A program made the position numbers and the translations under genes. The notes under the pieces were generated by a model. It was not told where the DNA came from. It searched no databases and saw only the letters and a list, made by a program, of their open reading frames with translations. DNA of 39,896 nucleotides from Lingula anatina. Its lineage: Eukaryota; Brachiopoda; Lingulata; Lingulida; Lingulidae. Below are positions 21,600 to 31,556 of this stretch, one piece after another (positions within the stretch are counted from its first letter, which is position 1; every line of letters starts with the position of its first letter). Location: the NCBI RefSeq assembly GCF_001039355.2, contig NW_019773759.1, positions 219,328 to 259,223 on the forward strand, read 5' to 3'.

Positions 21600-23250
21600 C
21601 CCCCCCCCACCCCACCCCAGGACTAACAAAACATGAATAACAACACAAACACCCCCAAAATCTTTTGACATGTGTCGGCCATAAGTATTCATGAAGTCAA
21701 CGATAAAAAGAAGTTTATCGGTAATTGAACGAAGCTGCGTCCCGTTTCCCATATGATAATTAGTACACGTTAGGGTTAGTTGAAGTAGGGTATTGGGGTT
21801 AGTATATGGGACGAATGTCACCTGTACAAAGAAATGGGGAACGGACTACGGTTCCTAGCACACTACCCATCCTGTACACTGTCCTCTTTGAACAGAAATT
21901 ATTTGGAAACAAGCCACTTGTATGATTTTACTGTAGTTAAGCGACCTCTTGTTGTGCACGTTCATTTACACCAGTACATGCTACCGCATAAGTTGTAATA
22001 AATATTAATTTGCACATAACAGGTAATCTTACTGCAGAACGCCTGTCTTTGATAGTGGCATATTTACAGTGAAAGGTCCACCTTTTAATATATCTTAATG
22101 GATCACTTATACTCTTATGTTAATATTTAACCAATCATGCAACAGATTTTACAACAGATCATCCCTTTATGAACCAGACTCTCCGCTCTGTTGCCACCAT
22201 GTCCCTGCCGCAAAGACAGCGTCATGGTTTCATATTTGGTCAACCCTAGGACCTTCTACCCGCGTCCTTGGTCAAACTTACACATGTACAATCCTCATTG
22301 TCACTTGGAAGGGCTGAAAGCAGACCAGGCAATTAAGTTTGGGGTGTTACTAAAAACAACCTAGTCACGCAAAGCTAATTAAACGAGTCGCGTGCACATG
22401 CTAGCTATTCCATTAAAATTAATTTACAAGTCTGATGGTCATTTTGCGATCTGTTCAGACTACAATAGGGAAAAACATGTAATTCCACATCTGCTGTTTG
22501 TTTTTTCATTCTTTTTAGCCCAGTAGGGATACTCAAGTGCTCATAGAGTGACCGAATGCTAACAGATAAGATGGAATATTAGTCTAAACGTGGCCCTTTA
22601 CATGTATAAAGAATAAATAATATTCCTACTTTAGCCAAAAAATGACTTAATAAATAAACAAAAACATAAAATAAATAATAACAAATAAATAGGTGAAAAA
22701 TATAACATAAATACATGTATAGCCTTCAATTTCTTTCTCATTAGCTTGTGAAATGGACATTCCCAAATTGTTTCCCCAAATTGTTCCCCAGGGCCTGACT
22801 GGTCCAAAACTAAAGTCGTGAAGTGTACCAATAGTACCAAAGGTGGACGGCATACTTTCTACTACTCTACGGGCCCTGTATTGGTTGACTGACGTTATAA
22901 CTACAGTTAAATTGGTATACTGCTTCGAAGTCAGGGGCCTCAAGTACAGTTATCACTGTTACAAGGTACTCTTTTTTCATATAAATGAGATTTAAGAAAT
23001 TTGGACAGTTTTGAAATAAGTGTATTTAGTACCAAAAGTTTCAAGTATTTAAAAACATTATTATGATACTCCGGAGAAATTATAAGAAAATGATCATATC
23101 AGCGCCATCTATCATTTATCGATGTCTTTACTAGCACAACATGATGAAATTCATGGACACCGTCACAATCATGTTGAGATAGACTCTGAGGTCAAATACT
23201 GTAGCATTAACCCTGCTGTAACTCAACTTCCTCTATTCTCCCGGACCATT
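21600..23250. other. Intergenic, no gene recognised
   Basis: Contains a C-rich patch (21598-21618) and an A-rich, TAAA-rich patch (22645-22725). The minus-strand frame at 22647-22943 has no recognisable motif and is probably chance. Confidence 0.45.
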
Positions 23251-23255
23251 ACATA

Positions 23256-23657
23256 GGCCCCTATTTCACACAGACCACGAATCCCACGAATCGCCAGGAA
23301 TTGACAAATTTTAGGATTCGTGAGGATTCGTGAGATTTTGCCAATTTTCTGGTCTAATTCGACACGCTCTACGATTCAGTTACAATACAGGTGCGATAGT
23401 GTTAAGAATATTCGTGGGATTCGGTTGGAATCGCACGAATATTGTCCAGAAATTCACTACGATTTTTTGGAATCGGGAGTTCGTGGCCAAAACTTTGAAC
23501 AGCTCAAATTTTTTGCCACGAATTCCCGATTGATCAATGACTACGATTATATACGAATCTGCTAAGAACTTCACGAACTGATTACGATTCAACAACGAAT
23601 CCTGAAATTTTCAATTCCTGGCGATTCGTGGGATTCGTGGTCTGTGTGAAATAGGGG
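23256..23657. mobile_element. Fold-back/MITE element with ~55-bp TIRs and GATTCGTG-rich interior
   Basis: The left end GCCCCTATTTCACACAGACC, running on through ACGAATCCCACGAATCGCCAGGAATTGA, is mirrored nearly base for base at the right end (about 23600-23657). The interior is packed with variants of GATTCGTG/CACGAATC. The terminal GGCCCCT resembles the end of the element at 1605. Target-site duplication is ambiguous (TA or none). No coding capacity. Confidence 0.85.
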
Positions 23658-23725
23658 CAATACCTGTCAACATTGACAATTGCCAGAGAGGGAGATTCCC
23701 GCGCACGCCTTACGTCCCCCATCCC

Positions 23726-23765
23726 TACACACACACACCCACACACACACACACACACACACACA
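23726..23765. repeat. CA microsatellite
   Basis: (CA)n with one CCCA interruption, lying between two fold-back elements. Confidence 0.95.
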
Positions 23766-23770
23766 ACTAA

Positions 23771-24344
23771 AGCAAGGATGACACTTGCACGATTCTGTGG
23801 CACGCATTGGCACGATTCGAGTCGTGCAAGTGCGCGAACTAGTCGTAAACTGGCGTGAAGTGTGCGTTAACCCGTCGTGACTGCGTGCCATGTCGGGACG
23901 AGAATTTTGAAATGTTCAAAATTTTGGTCACGACAAAATTTCGCGACCGGGTCGTGAAATATGTGCAAACTGTTCGTGAACTCGTCGGGACGATGCGGGA
24001 GGATGCGTGTCAGTGCGTGGCAGTGCGCGCCCTGCCACGACTCTTACGAACTGCCACGAATAGTTCACGAACAGCTCACGTATATTGCGTGCCCAAGTCG
24101 GCACGACACCGTCCGAATCGCGCAAACTCGTCGTGCCAATGCGGGAAGTGCATAAACTATGCGCAAACTATGCGTGAACATGTCGTGCCAGTTCGTGTCA
24201 ATGTGGACACGCATTCGTAAACTATTCGTTAGCTTGTCGTGAACTATGCGTGAACTAGTAGGGAACAGTGCGGGAGCCTCCCACTTCGTGCCCCAAAATG
24301 GCACGCCTTGCCACGACAAAAGTCGTGCAAGCGTCAGCCTTGCA
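23771..24344. mobile_element. Fold-back/MITE element, CpG-rich CGTG/CACG interior, flanked by TAA
   Basis: GCAAGGATGACACTTGCACG at the left end is mirrored at the right by the complement of GCAAGGCTGACGCTTGCACG (about 24324-24343), two mismatches in 20. TAA at 23768-23770 and 24345-24347 gives a 3-bp duplication as in PIF/Harbinger-type elements. Between the ends the sequence is almost wholly reiterations of GCGTGAACT, CGTCGTGCC and GTGCGTGGCA, very CpG-dense. Frames across it are by-products of the repeat and are not genes. Confidence 0.85.
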
Positions 24345-24349
24345 TAATT

Positions 24350-25640
24350 TTTATCATTTAGAAAGTAACGCCTCGGTTAGAAATGTGTTGGTAGCAGTCA
24401 TACTAACAGCCTGTTTTAAACAATAATGAAAACAAGTCAATTTTTGCGCCCCGATATTTCAGTCTCCGTTGTGTGGCTTATTGCACACCTCAGGTAGAGG
24501 TAACACTCACGTCGTTAGCCTAACTTTTTATGTTACCGGAACATTTTTGAAATATTGTTGAGATTTCTTTGTGAAGTACCAAATATATCACTTCGTAACA
24601 AGTTAATTTTTGATTAAAAAAGAAATAAAATAAAATTATCATTCTGTCCTTCAAACCGCAACTTGTACTATCTTTAGCCCATTTCATATGTGGACAGTTC
24701 GGCAATTCGGCTCATTCATTAGCACTTCTGTTTTATGTTTTTTGGTGTATATTCTGCATTGTCGCGCAATCAGGCCCCAGTCCATAAATGAAAATGTGCA
24801 ATATTTCGTGCAAGTCGGCAAATATACTTGATGTGAAAATTAATCTACAGTTTCTGTAGATCAAAGATAGCAAACTTTAACTCAAAGTAAATTATGTCGG
24901 CACTTTATGTTCCATTTTTAACCTATTTTAATCTTAGTTCCTTTTGTAGCGTTCACGTTTTGCCAGGTAATTTTCCAGTGCTGCGATTTTATAGTCTAGT
25001 GAGATTTTTGAAAAAAGGCTCTGCATAAGAGGCAAGGGGCATTTGGGATTAAAGTTGGGAACCAGGCTTATTAACATAATTTTGGCATGCTGAATCCGAT
25101 TAACTCGGTTCCCAAGCGAAATTTTGCGTTTTTAACAGTCTAATTTGAAAAAAAAAAATGGCCGCCAGATTTCCTATTTTCTGCAATATCTCTGGAACTA
25201 GACAGATTTGGTCAGATTTGGTCTCAACTAAATCGTTTAGAAGCTTGTGAAACTGCTCAGACTTGCTATTAATTCAGAAATGTTTTCCGTATCGTCAATC
25301 ATTTAATTGGATTCAATAGAATATAAGAAGATTAAAGCTAAAATTCAAGAAATTTTGTTAATTAAAATGAAACGATACCAATGGGTAACCAGTAATAAGC
25401 TAATGGAAAAATCGCTGAAATGAATGAGGTGAGATGTCATGCTTGAAGTATACACATATATATATACATTTAATATGGAAATTTTAGTTCAAAAGCAAAG
25501 TGTTGATAATAAATTAACTTTTTAGAAAAATTGATCACAATTGTGATCAGGTATATGTGTAGCCAGGTGTGTTGGTTATTGTTCATTAGGCTGCTTTCTC
25601 TGAAGCGCGATTATATTACGTAATATGTGGCAGTTTCTCT
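24350..25640. other. Intergenic, no gene recognised
   Basis: AT-rich. A perfect 18-bp palindrome (TGATCACAATTGTGATCA) lies at 25532-25549 and ATATTACGTAATAT at 25613-25626, both just upstream of the second Tc1 relic. They may belong to its untranslated end. Confidence 0.45.
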
Positions 25641-25739
25641 GAGCAGTCCTCTTTGGCTGGTTACAGAATGCGTATAAAAGGCCAGCATTTCTACAGAATA
25701 AGTCTCTTTATTTCGACAACGTCCAGTCAGAAGAGTTTG

Positions 25740-26700
25740 ATATTTTGCAGACTCTTAGCTGACCTTACGGTATGTGAACTAACGGCAGCAACTTGCCACA
25801 CTATTGTTGCATTATGCCAGAAGCAAACTGCTATTGCCAGACAGCTGAATGTGTCCCTTTTCTAACGTCTTACAGAGACCACGCCCAGGACGTCCTAAAG
25901 TCACCACCAGAAGGGAAGACCGCTTGCTTCTGCGGTTATGTCGCAACAACCGGACAAAGACAACTCTTGCTGTACAAAATGAGTGGCATATTACCATTCA
26001 AAAGCATGTTTCTAGAACTCTAGTGAATGCAAGGCTACTTTTAGCTGGTTAACTCTATGAACAGAGCAACATGGTGGGCTAGACGCCATTTGCGGTTCCA
26101 GGCACAGCACTGGGTTCATGTAGATTTTTACAGATGAGGCATGGTTTGAGTTCCACCACCGCGATGGCTGAATCAGAGTCAGTAGGTTTCCAGGTGAGTT
26201 ACTGCACGAGGATTGTGTCACACTACAGTGACTTGTGGCCGTGGCAGTATCTGTGTATGGGCCGGTTTCCACACTGGAGCCAAAACACTATTGGTGGCAA
26301 TTGACGGAAACCTCAACCAGATAAAATACAGGGACATATTAGACATATCATACTTGCTTGCAATTTGCAAGAAGGTACTTCCAGGACAACTTCATTCTGC
26401 AAGATGACAATGCCCGACCACACCGTGACCATGCAGTAACTGCTTTTCTGCAAAACCAAGAGGTAAACCAGTTGCCTTGGCCAACGAATTTCCCCTGACA
26501 TGAATTCTATAGAAAACCTGAGGGCATAAATCGCTATCAGAATCAAGAGCTTACCCGTCCACACTACAAATCGGCACGAGCTTGGGCAAGCTCTGACTAA
26601 TGCGTGTATCACAATTCTGGATCATACTCTCAGAAACCCCTCTGCATGGAATGAGGGCTCTGGTTGCAGCTAGGCTGCACGCGTTGTTATCACTTTCCAT
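25740..26700 (+). pseudogene. Tc1-like transposase pseudogene
   Basis: In changing plus-strand frames the order of a complete Tc1 transposase is visible. TIVALCQKQTAIARQLNVS (25799-25855) is the helix-turn-helix. RPRPGRPKVTTRREDRLL (25873-25926) is the GRPR-type linker. TDEAWFEFHHRDG (26132-26170) is the first catalytic Asp block, normally FSDESRF. Then come VWAGFHTGAKTLLVAIDGNL (26243-26302) and LQDDNARPHRDHAVTAFLQ (26399-26455), the second catalytic Asp. LPWPTNFP and a frame-shifted PDMNSIENLR (26475-26525) carry the Glu of the DDE triad. Stops and frame changes between blocks rule out activity. All three triad residues are still legible, so it is better preserved than the relic at 940-1525. 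TIRs were not found. Confidence 0.85.
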
Positions 26701-26719
26701 TTTTCACATTTGTCTTGAT

Positions 26720-27935
26720 GATTCTTTTGTGTGAGAGAAAATGCTTCCCAACTGACATTCTTATATCGATATATCGAGTTCATAAGAATTTAATACCTCG
26801 TTGTTATCAGCTATAAAATTATCCATGCGCTGTTTATAACGCTGATTTGAATACGTATTTAAATTAAATTTTTGATGATGTATTCACACGGGTTGATTTA
26901 TTGAAGCCATATCTTTTCTCAAAAAATAGACTTCGTGTCTGGATTAAAACAAGTGTGAAATTGTGAACTTTGTCCGAAACTGTTCATGCATGTTTTCAAT
27001 ACTATATAAAATTCGAAACACCGAACTTTGTCTCTGAATATTAGAGAACTGTTCTTTATGTTGTTTACACAGGCTAGATCAATTAAGAGATGTGATCACG
27101 TTTTATTAAAACGCAAGATTGAATAATGGTGTGTATCAGCGGAATTTTAAGTTTTGTTTCCATGTCTGTTTCAGATAACGTTTAGTTCACGATCCCAGCG
27201 ACAGATAACCACAGCTCTGGGATCATGTCCATGGATTCTGCCTTCAACTTGTCCCAAACCACAGACTAATAGACCTCGGCAGCTCACCTGAGTATCTACC
27301 AAGGAAATCACTGTCGAAACACGCGTAACGCTTCATTTGCAAATACGCTGTACAAAATTTTATTGAAACTGCTGCCATAAATGATTGAGTTGATAAGTCA
27401 ACTTAAATTTCTTAATCCTTCCAAAAGAAATTTCATGGACGTATTATTTGAAATGTTCTTATTTCATCCTCGTCATTAGATAATCTTAGAGCGTAAAAAT
27501 CTATCCAGGTAATCAGGACACCCCCCCCCCTCCCGGACATTCCCCCCCTCCCGGACATTCCCCCTGTAATGAATATAATAATGAGAATGAAACTGTGATA
27601 TTGAGAAAAATGATAAATCCCTGCTTTTAATAAAATTCTGTCTTCCGAAAGAGGTGGGTAAGCAAGAAATGTTTTAATGGATCAGATGTATAATATAGAT
27701 AATTCAAAACCAGAGTATTTTTTCAGGGAAGGTGGGGGGGGGTGTCTTAAAGGGATTGTCCGAGAAACATGTAAACAGCCAAGACTGACCCATTGCCCTC
27801 ATTAAAAAGTCAAGTCCTGATGTGTAGAGTGTGTATTGACCCCACCCTGCCCCTCCCCGTGGCCTTCTCCAGGTCCGCCAGTGATGGTGATGAAAAGATA
27901 AATGAATAAGATAACGATTATTTTGAAACGGTGTC
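26720..27935. other. Intergenic, no gene recognised
   Basis: A strong acceptor-like TCTGTTTCAG at 27168-27177 is followed by 38 open codons, but with no recognisable product. A C-rich, twice-repeated ~20-bp unit (CCCTCCCGGACATTCCCC) lies at 27520-27565, and a G9 run at 27732-27742. Otherwise AT-rich. Confidence 0.45.
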
Positions 27936-27940
27936 ACTTA

Positions 27941-28155
27941 GAGTGCATTCCCATAGATTTAGATCAATCCATCTAGATCGACCTAACTCCCTGGGGGTTC
28001 ACGCTAAATTGCTGTCAGCTGAGCGCACACGGTAGTTAATTACCCCCTTGCAGCTTTTAGTAGGCGGGACAGACATTTAAGCCTCCTAAGCTGACAGTAA
28101 TCTAGTGAGACTCCCCACAGGGATAGATCGATCTAAAATCTGTGGGAATGGGGTC
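27941..28155. mobile_element. Palindromic MITE, 215 bp, flanked by TTA
   Basis: Almost the whole element folds back. The left side, GCATTCCCATAGATTTAGAT then GATCGACC and GCTGTCAGCT, is mirrored by the right side (GCTGACAGTAATCTAGTGAG ... GATCGATCTAAAATCTGTGG). TTA at 27938-27940 and 28156-28158 is a 3-bp duplication typical of PIF/Harbinger-derived MITEs. Noncoding. Confidence 0.85.
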
Positions 28156-28229
28156 TTAATGTTCCATTTTCCGAAGACAAAATCCGAATCCGAATCTCAA
28201 CGAATTTTAGGTGTCAGTACCCATAATCG

Positions 28230-28245
28230 GGTTCGTAGCCAAGTT
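28230..28245. repeat. Target-site duplication of the L1-like LINE (3' side)
   Basis: GGTTCGTAGCCAAGTT, identical to 33625-33640; the last TT merges with the poly-T. Confidence 0.95.
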
Positions 28246-28261
28246 TTTTTTTTTTTTTTTT

Positions 28262-28565
28262 ATTGCATATCTCAAATAAGTACAGATTTCAGCAAAAAAT
28301 ACAAAATTTATAAATAACTAAATAAAAATCACACTCACTCTCTCACTCACTCACTCACTCACAAAGAGACACTCAGTCATTTGCAATATATATATATATA
28401 TATAGTTACTGTGTCATTTAATATATATGTCAACAACGATATATTGATAACCTAATAGTAAAATACTTAATAATACTTAATAAATAATATGATCTAATAC
28501 AGATAAAAACAAATATGTGTTTTACTATCAAATATCGGCAGGGGAACATACGCAGATAGAAGATA
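28262..28565 (-). other. LINE 3' UTR with microsatellites
   Basis: Between the ORF2 stop and poly-A tail. It contains (TA)n at 28385-28404 and a (GAGT)n stretch at 28331-28362, plus AT-rich sequence. Confidence 0.8.
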
Positions 28566-31394
28566 TCATTCCAGGAAGAGAGGCTGCAGCTTTTTCCATT
28601 TTTCATTAAATTTATCTATTGTCATGTTTCTCAGACTTATATTTCTCTCTGCGATGTAGGCCTGTCTCCATTCTATTTTAATATTTTCTATGTTCGGGGT
28701 AATGTTTTTCATTTTAAATTTATATATAATAAATTTTGTTATGATCAGCAAACTGTTGAGCGCATTGCATTTCAAATTTGGAATTCCTAGAATTATATCA
28801 GATGCTGTTAATTGTAATACAAGTCCAGTCTTTAAATGGATCCAGTCTTGTATTTTTGCCCAAAGGGGAGCAATTACTTTGCACTCAATAAATAAGTGTT
28901 GAAGAGTTTCAGGGTGTTCGTTACAGAAGGAGCAGGTCTCTGTGTCTTTTATCCCAATTTTTCGTAAAAAATTATTTGTAGCTAAAATTCTTTTTGATAC
29001 TCTAAATTGAAACCAGCGCAGTTTAGTATCTAAAGTACATTGGAAAGGAATGTTATTCAAGATTTTCCACTCTTCAGCTGTGAGAGGTTCTTTAGAAAGG
29101 AGTTCCCATTTTGACATTGCATTAGTCTTTTTCATTTCGTTTGAGTTCAAAATATTGTAAAAAGGTTTCCCCCCTTTTGTAAATTTTAATAGCCATTTAA
29201 GTTGGGTTGAAATTATAGGGAGCTCAATTTTTTCATGTAAATTGTCTATATTCATTTGTTTTTGAAATTTTTTTACTGCGCATAGTATACTTGTGAACGT
29301 AACATAATTTATTATATTCCCGTGCCTTTCCTTGAACTGTTGGTATGTGAGGTAATTTCCCTCTGTATCGATCAAGTCATTTATGTTTCTTATACCTATT
29401 TTATTACAGGTTCTTATAAGAATAGGATTGTTTTTTATCCGTATTTTATCATTTAGCCATAAACATTCTTTTAAAAAATTTTCTTTTGTATCAATCTTTT
29501 TATTCTTTAACAGTCTGCACCATGCATCAATGACTTGATTCCAAAAAGCATTTTTTGATCCGTTCTTAATTTTTTGCATTTCAGACATTCCCATTTCAGA
29601 CCAGTGTACACCCTTACTTTCAGGGATCAGACTAAGGAAAAAGAAAGACCATTTTGAATTTTTGTGCATGATTCTCCTGAGCCATGAAATTTTTAGGGAA
29701 TCAATATAGTTTCTAATATCGGGGACTTTTATACCTCCATTTGAGTACGACTGTGTCATTATATCTCGTTTTACTCTTTCAATATTTCCATTCCATATGA
29801 AATTAAAGCACATTTTTTGTATTTTGTCTACATATTTGTTTGGTATTGGCAATGTGGAAAATAAATGAGTCATTTTTGGAAGGATCAGTGATTTAAAAAT
29901 TACATTTCTCCCCAAAACTGTTAGCGATCGGTGAGTCCATTGTTTCATAGTTCTTTCCATATCTTCGAGTTTCTCTCTATAATTTTTCTCAATCATTTCA
30001 TGTAAATTTACTGAGAAATCTATTCCAAGGATTCTGAAAAAACGTTCATTCCAATCGAGATTCAACTCTTTACACATGCTCTCTTGTGAGTCTTTCTTGC
30101 TTCCGAACCAGTTTAATTTAGTTTTTTGATTGTTCATTTGTAGTCCAGAAAATTGGGAGAATTCATTTAGAACCTTTAGGGTATTTCTTAAACTTTTTTC
30201 AGTCCCATCCAACACAATAGTTGTGTCATCAGCATACTGGGAGATGAGAAAAGTTTGATTATGTATTGTAATGCCTTTTATGTCTATTTCATTTTTTAAC
30301 ATGATACTTAGTATCTCAGCACAAAGAATGAAAAGGTAAGGGGAGATGGGATCCCCCTGACGGCAACCCCGAGAAAGATTGAAGAAAGAAGAGGCAAAAC
30401 CATTAACCAAGACACACGAAGAGGAGTCTTTAAGGAAGAGTTTTATCCATTTTATGATAGATTCTCCAAAGCCAAAGAATTCAAAGGTTTTTTCGATAAA
30501 ACCCCAGTCGATTGAATCGAAAGCCTTAGCAAAATCGATTTGCATCAACAGACCTGGTATTTCATGTGCGTCACAGTATTCAATTAAGTCGAAAATGGTC
30601 CGTGTATTCTCACCTATGTATCTGCCCGCCATAAACCCATTTTGGTCTTCATTTATTAATATTGGTAATACTTTCTTTATTCGATTCGTTATACATGCCG
30701 AGGCGAGTTTATACACAACATTAAGTAGTGATATCGGTCTTAGGTTTTTTAACGAGTTGGTAGGCTTATTATGTTTAGGTAGAAGGACGATTATACCCCG
30801 GGTAAGAGTTATAGGTAGTTTGTCTTTTTCGTATGCCTCGTTTATACATCTTATTAAAAAACTATTCAGTTCTTTCCAAAAGAATTTGAAAAATTCGTAA
30901 GTAAACCCGTCGGTACCTGGGCTCTTTTCATTTTTCGTTTGTCTTAATACTGTATAGAGTTCAGCGTAGTTTATCTTTCCTTCGAGCGAGGATGCTTCGG
31001 CTTCGGTCAATTTTGGAGTTTCAATATTTTCCAATCGAGTTTTTATGTCTACTGATTTGTGATTTTGTTTCTTAAATAAATTTTCGTAAAAGCGTGCGGT
31101 TTCTTTGAGAATCTCATTTTGTTCAGTAAGAATATTTCCGTTATCTGTTACCAGTTTAGTTATTGACTTATTTGTAAAATTGCGATTTTCCAGTGCTAAA
31201 AAGTATTTTGATGGTTTTTCTCCGTATTCTATCCATCTTTCTTTTGATCTTATCATTATGCCTTTTACTTTTATTTTTCTTATGTTTTCCAGTTTCATCT
31301 TTTCCTTATTTATCATTTCAAGAATTTCTTCTTTTTTGTCTAATTCGGCCTCATTTTTAAGATCATTCTCTAGGTCGTTTATAGTATTTTCCAC
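28566..31394 (-). CDS. LINE ORF2 C-terminal part: reverse transcriptase
   Basis: Open for 942 codons from the first Met; the frame extends upstream to about 31447 (IAFGARIKKKRE). RT motifs lie in order: SPGTDGFTYEFF at 158-169, RPISLLN at 219-225, QNGFMAGR at 251-258, IDFAKAFDSIDW at 286-297 with the first catalytic Asp, RGCRQGDPISPYLF at 342-355, and QYADDT at 386-391 with the catalytic Asp pair. A CCHC zinc-knuckle-like motif, CSFCNEHPETLQHLFIEC, occupies 821-838. Both are as expected in the L1/Tx1 group. No RNase H domain follows. In the live element this region copies element RNA into DNA at the nicked target. In this copy it is cut from its endonuclease by frame breaks, so the Met at 31394 is unlikely to be a true start. 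Confidence 0.9.
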   Translation of the reverse strand: MENTINDLENDLKNEAELDKKEEILEMINKEKMKLENIRKIKVKGIMIRSKERWIEYGEKPSKYFLALENRNFTNKSITKLVTDNGNILTEQNEILKETARFYENLFKKQNHKSVDIKTRLENIETPKLTEAEASSLEGKINYAELYTVLRQTKNEKSPGTDGFTYEFFKFFWKELNSFLIRCINEAYEKDKLPITLTRGIIVLLPKHNKPTNSLKNLRPISLLNVVYKLASACITNRIKKVLPILINEDQNGFMAGRYIGENTRTIFDLIEYCDAHEIPGLLMQIDFAKAFDSIDWGFIEKTFEFFGFGESIIKWIKLFLKDSSSCVLVNGFASSFFNLSRGCRQGDPISPYLFILCAEILSIMLKNEIDIKGITIHNQTFLISQYADDTTIVLDGTEKSLRNTLKVLNEFSQFSGLQMNNQKTKLNWFGSKKDSQESMCKELNLDWNERFFRILGIDFSVNLHEMIEKNYREKLEDMERTMKQWTHRSLTVLGRNVIFKSLILPKMTHLFSTLPIPNKYVDKIQKMCFNFIWNGNIERVKRDIMTQSYSNGGIKVPDIRNYIDSLKISWLRRIMHKNSKWSFFFLSLIPESKGVHWSEMGMSEMQKIKNGSKNAFWNQVIDAWCRLLKNKKIDTKENFLKECLWLNDKIRIKNNPILIRTCNKIGIRNINDLIDTEGNYLTYQQFKERHGNIINYVTFTSILCAVKKFQKQMNIDNLHEKIELPIISTQLKWLLKFTKGGKPFYNILNSNEMKKTNAMSKWELLSKEPLTAEEWKILNNIPFQCTLDTKLRWFQFRVSKRILATNNFLRKIGIKDTETCSFCNEHPETLQHLFIECKVIAPLWAKIQDWIHLKTGLVLQLTASDIILGIPNLKCNALNSLLIITKFIIYKFKMKNITPNIENIKIEWRQAYIAERNISLRNMTIDKFNEKWKKLQPLFLE

Positions 31395-31447
31395 TTGTTT
31401 TTCCTCTGACTCTCTTTTCTTTTTTATCCTAGCACCAAAAGCAATCG

Positions 31448-31556
31448 TTTTCCCCTAATTTTCATTAAGAGAGTTTCAAGAAATAGCCCATCGCTTATAG
31501 TTAACTGTAAAGAATGTCTGTCAATATTCAGTATGTTATCTCTATTATAGGGCGCT
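31448..31556 (-). pseudogene. ORF2 linker in a third frame (two frame breaks)
   Basis: Between the endonuclease stop (TAG at 31555) and the RT frame, coding continues in a different frame: APYNRDNILNIDRHSL to FLETLLMKIRGK, ending at a stop just beyond 31447. Breaks lie near 31552 and in the A-rich stretch near 31449. The small size of both breaks suggests single-base deletions or assembly errors. Confidence 0.75.

Noticed and set aside
22647-22943. 98-codon minus-strand ORF
   Set aside because: No motif or domain, and its C-terminal third is AT-rich translation.
23855-24319. Overlapping ORFs up to 121 codons on both strands
   Set aside because: All are by-products of CGTG/CACG reiterations inside a fold-back element; no protein-like pattern.
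27168-27295. Acceptor-like TCTGTTTCAG followed by 38 open codons
   Set aside because: No recognisable protein and no partner exon.
30379-31458. Plus-strand ORFs of 173 and 117 codons
   Set aside because: Antisense shadows of the LINE reverse-transcriptase frame.
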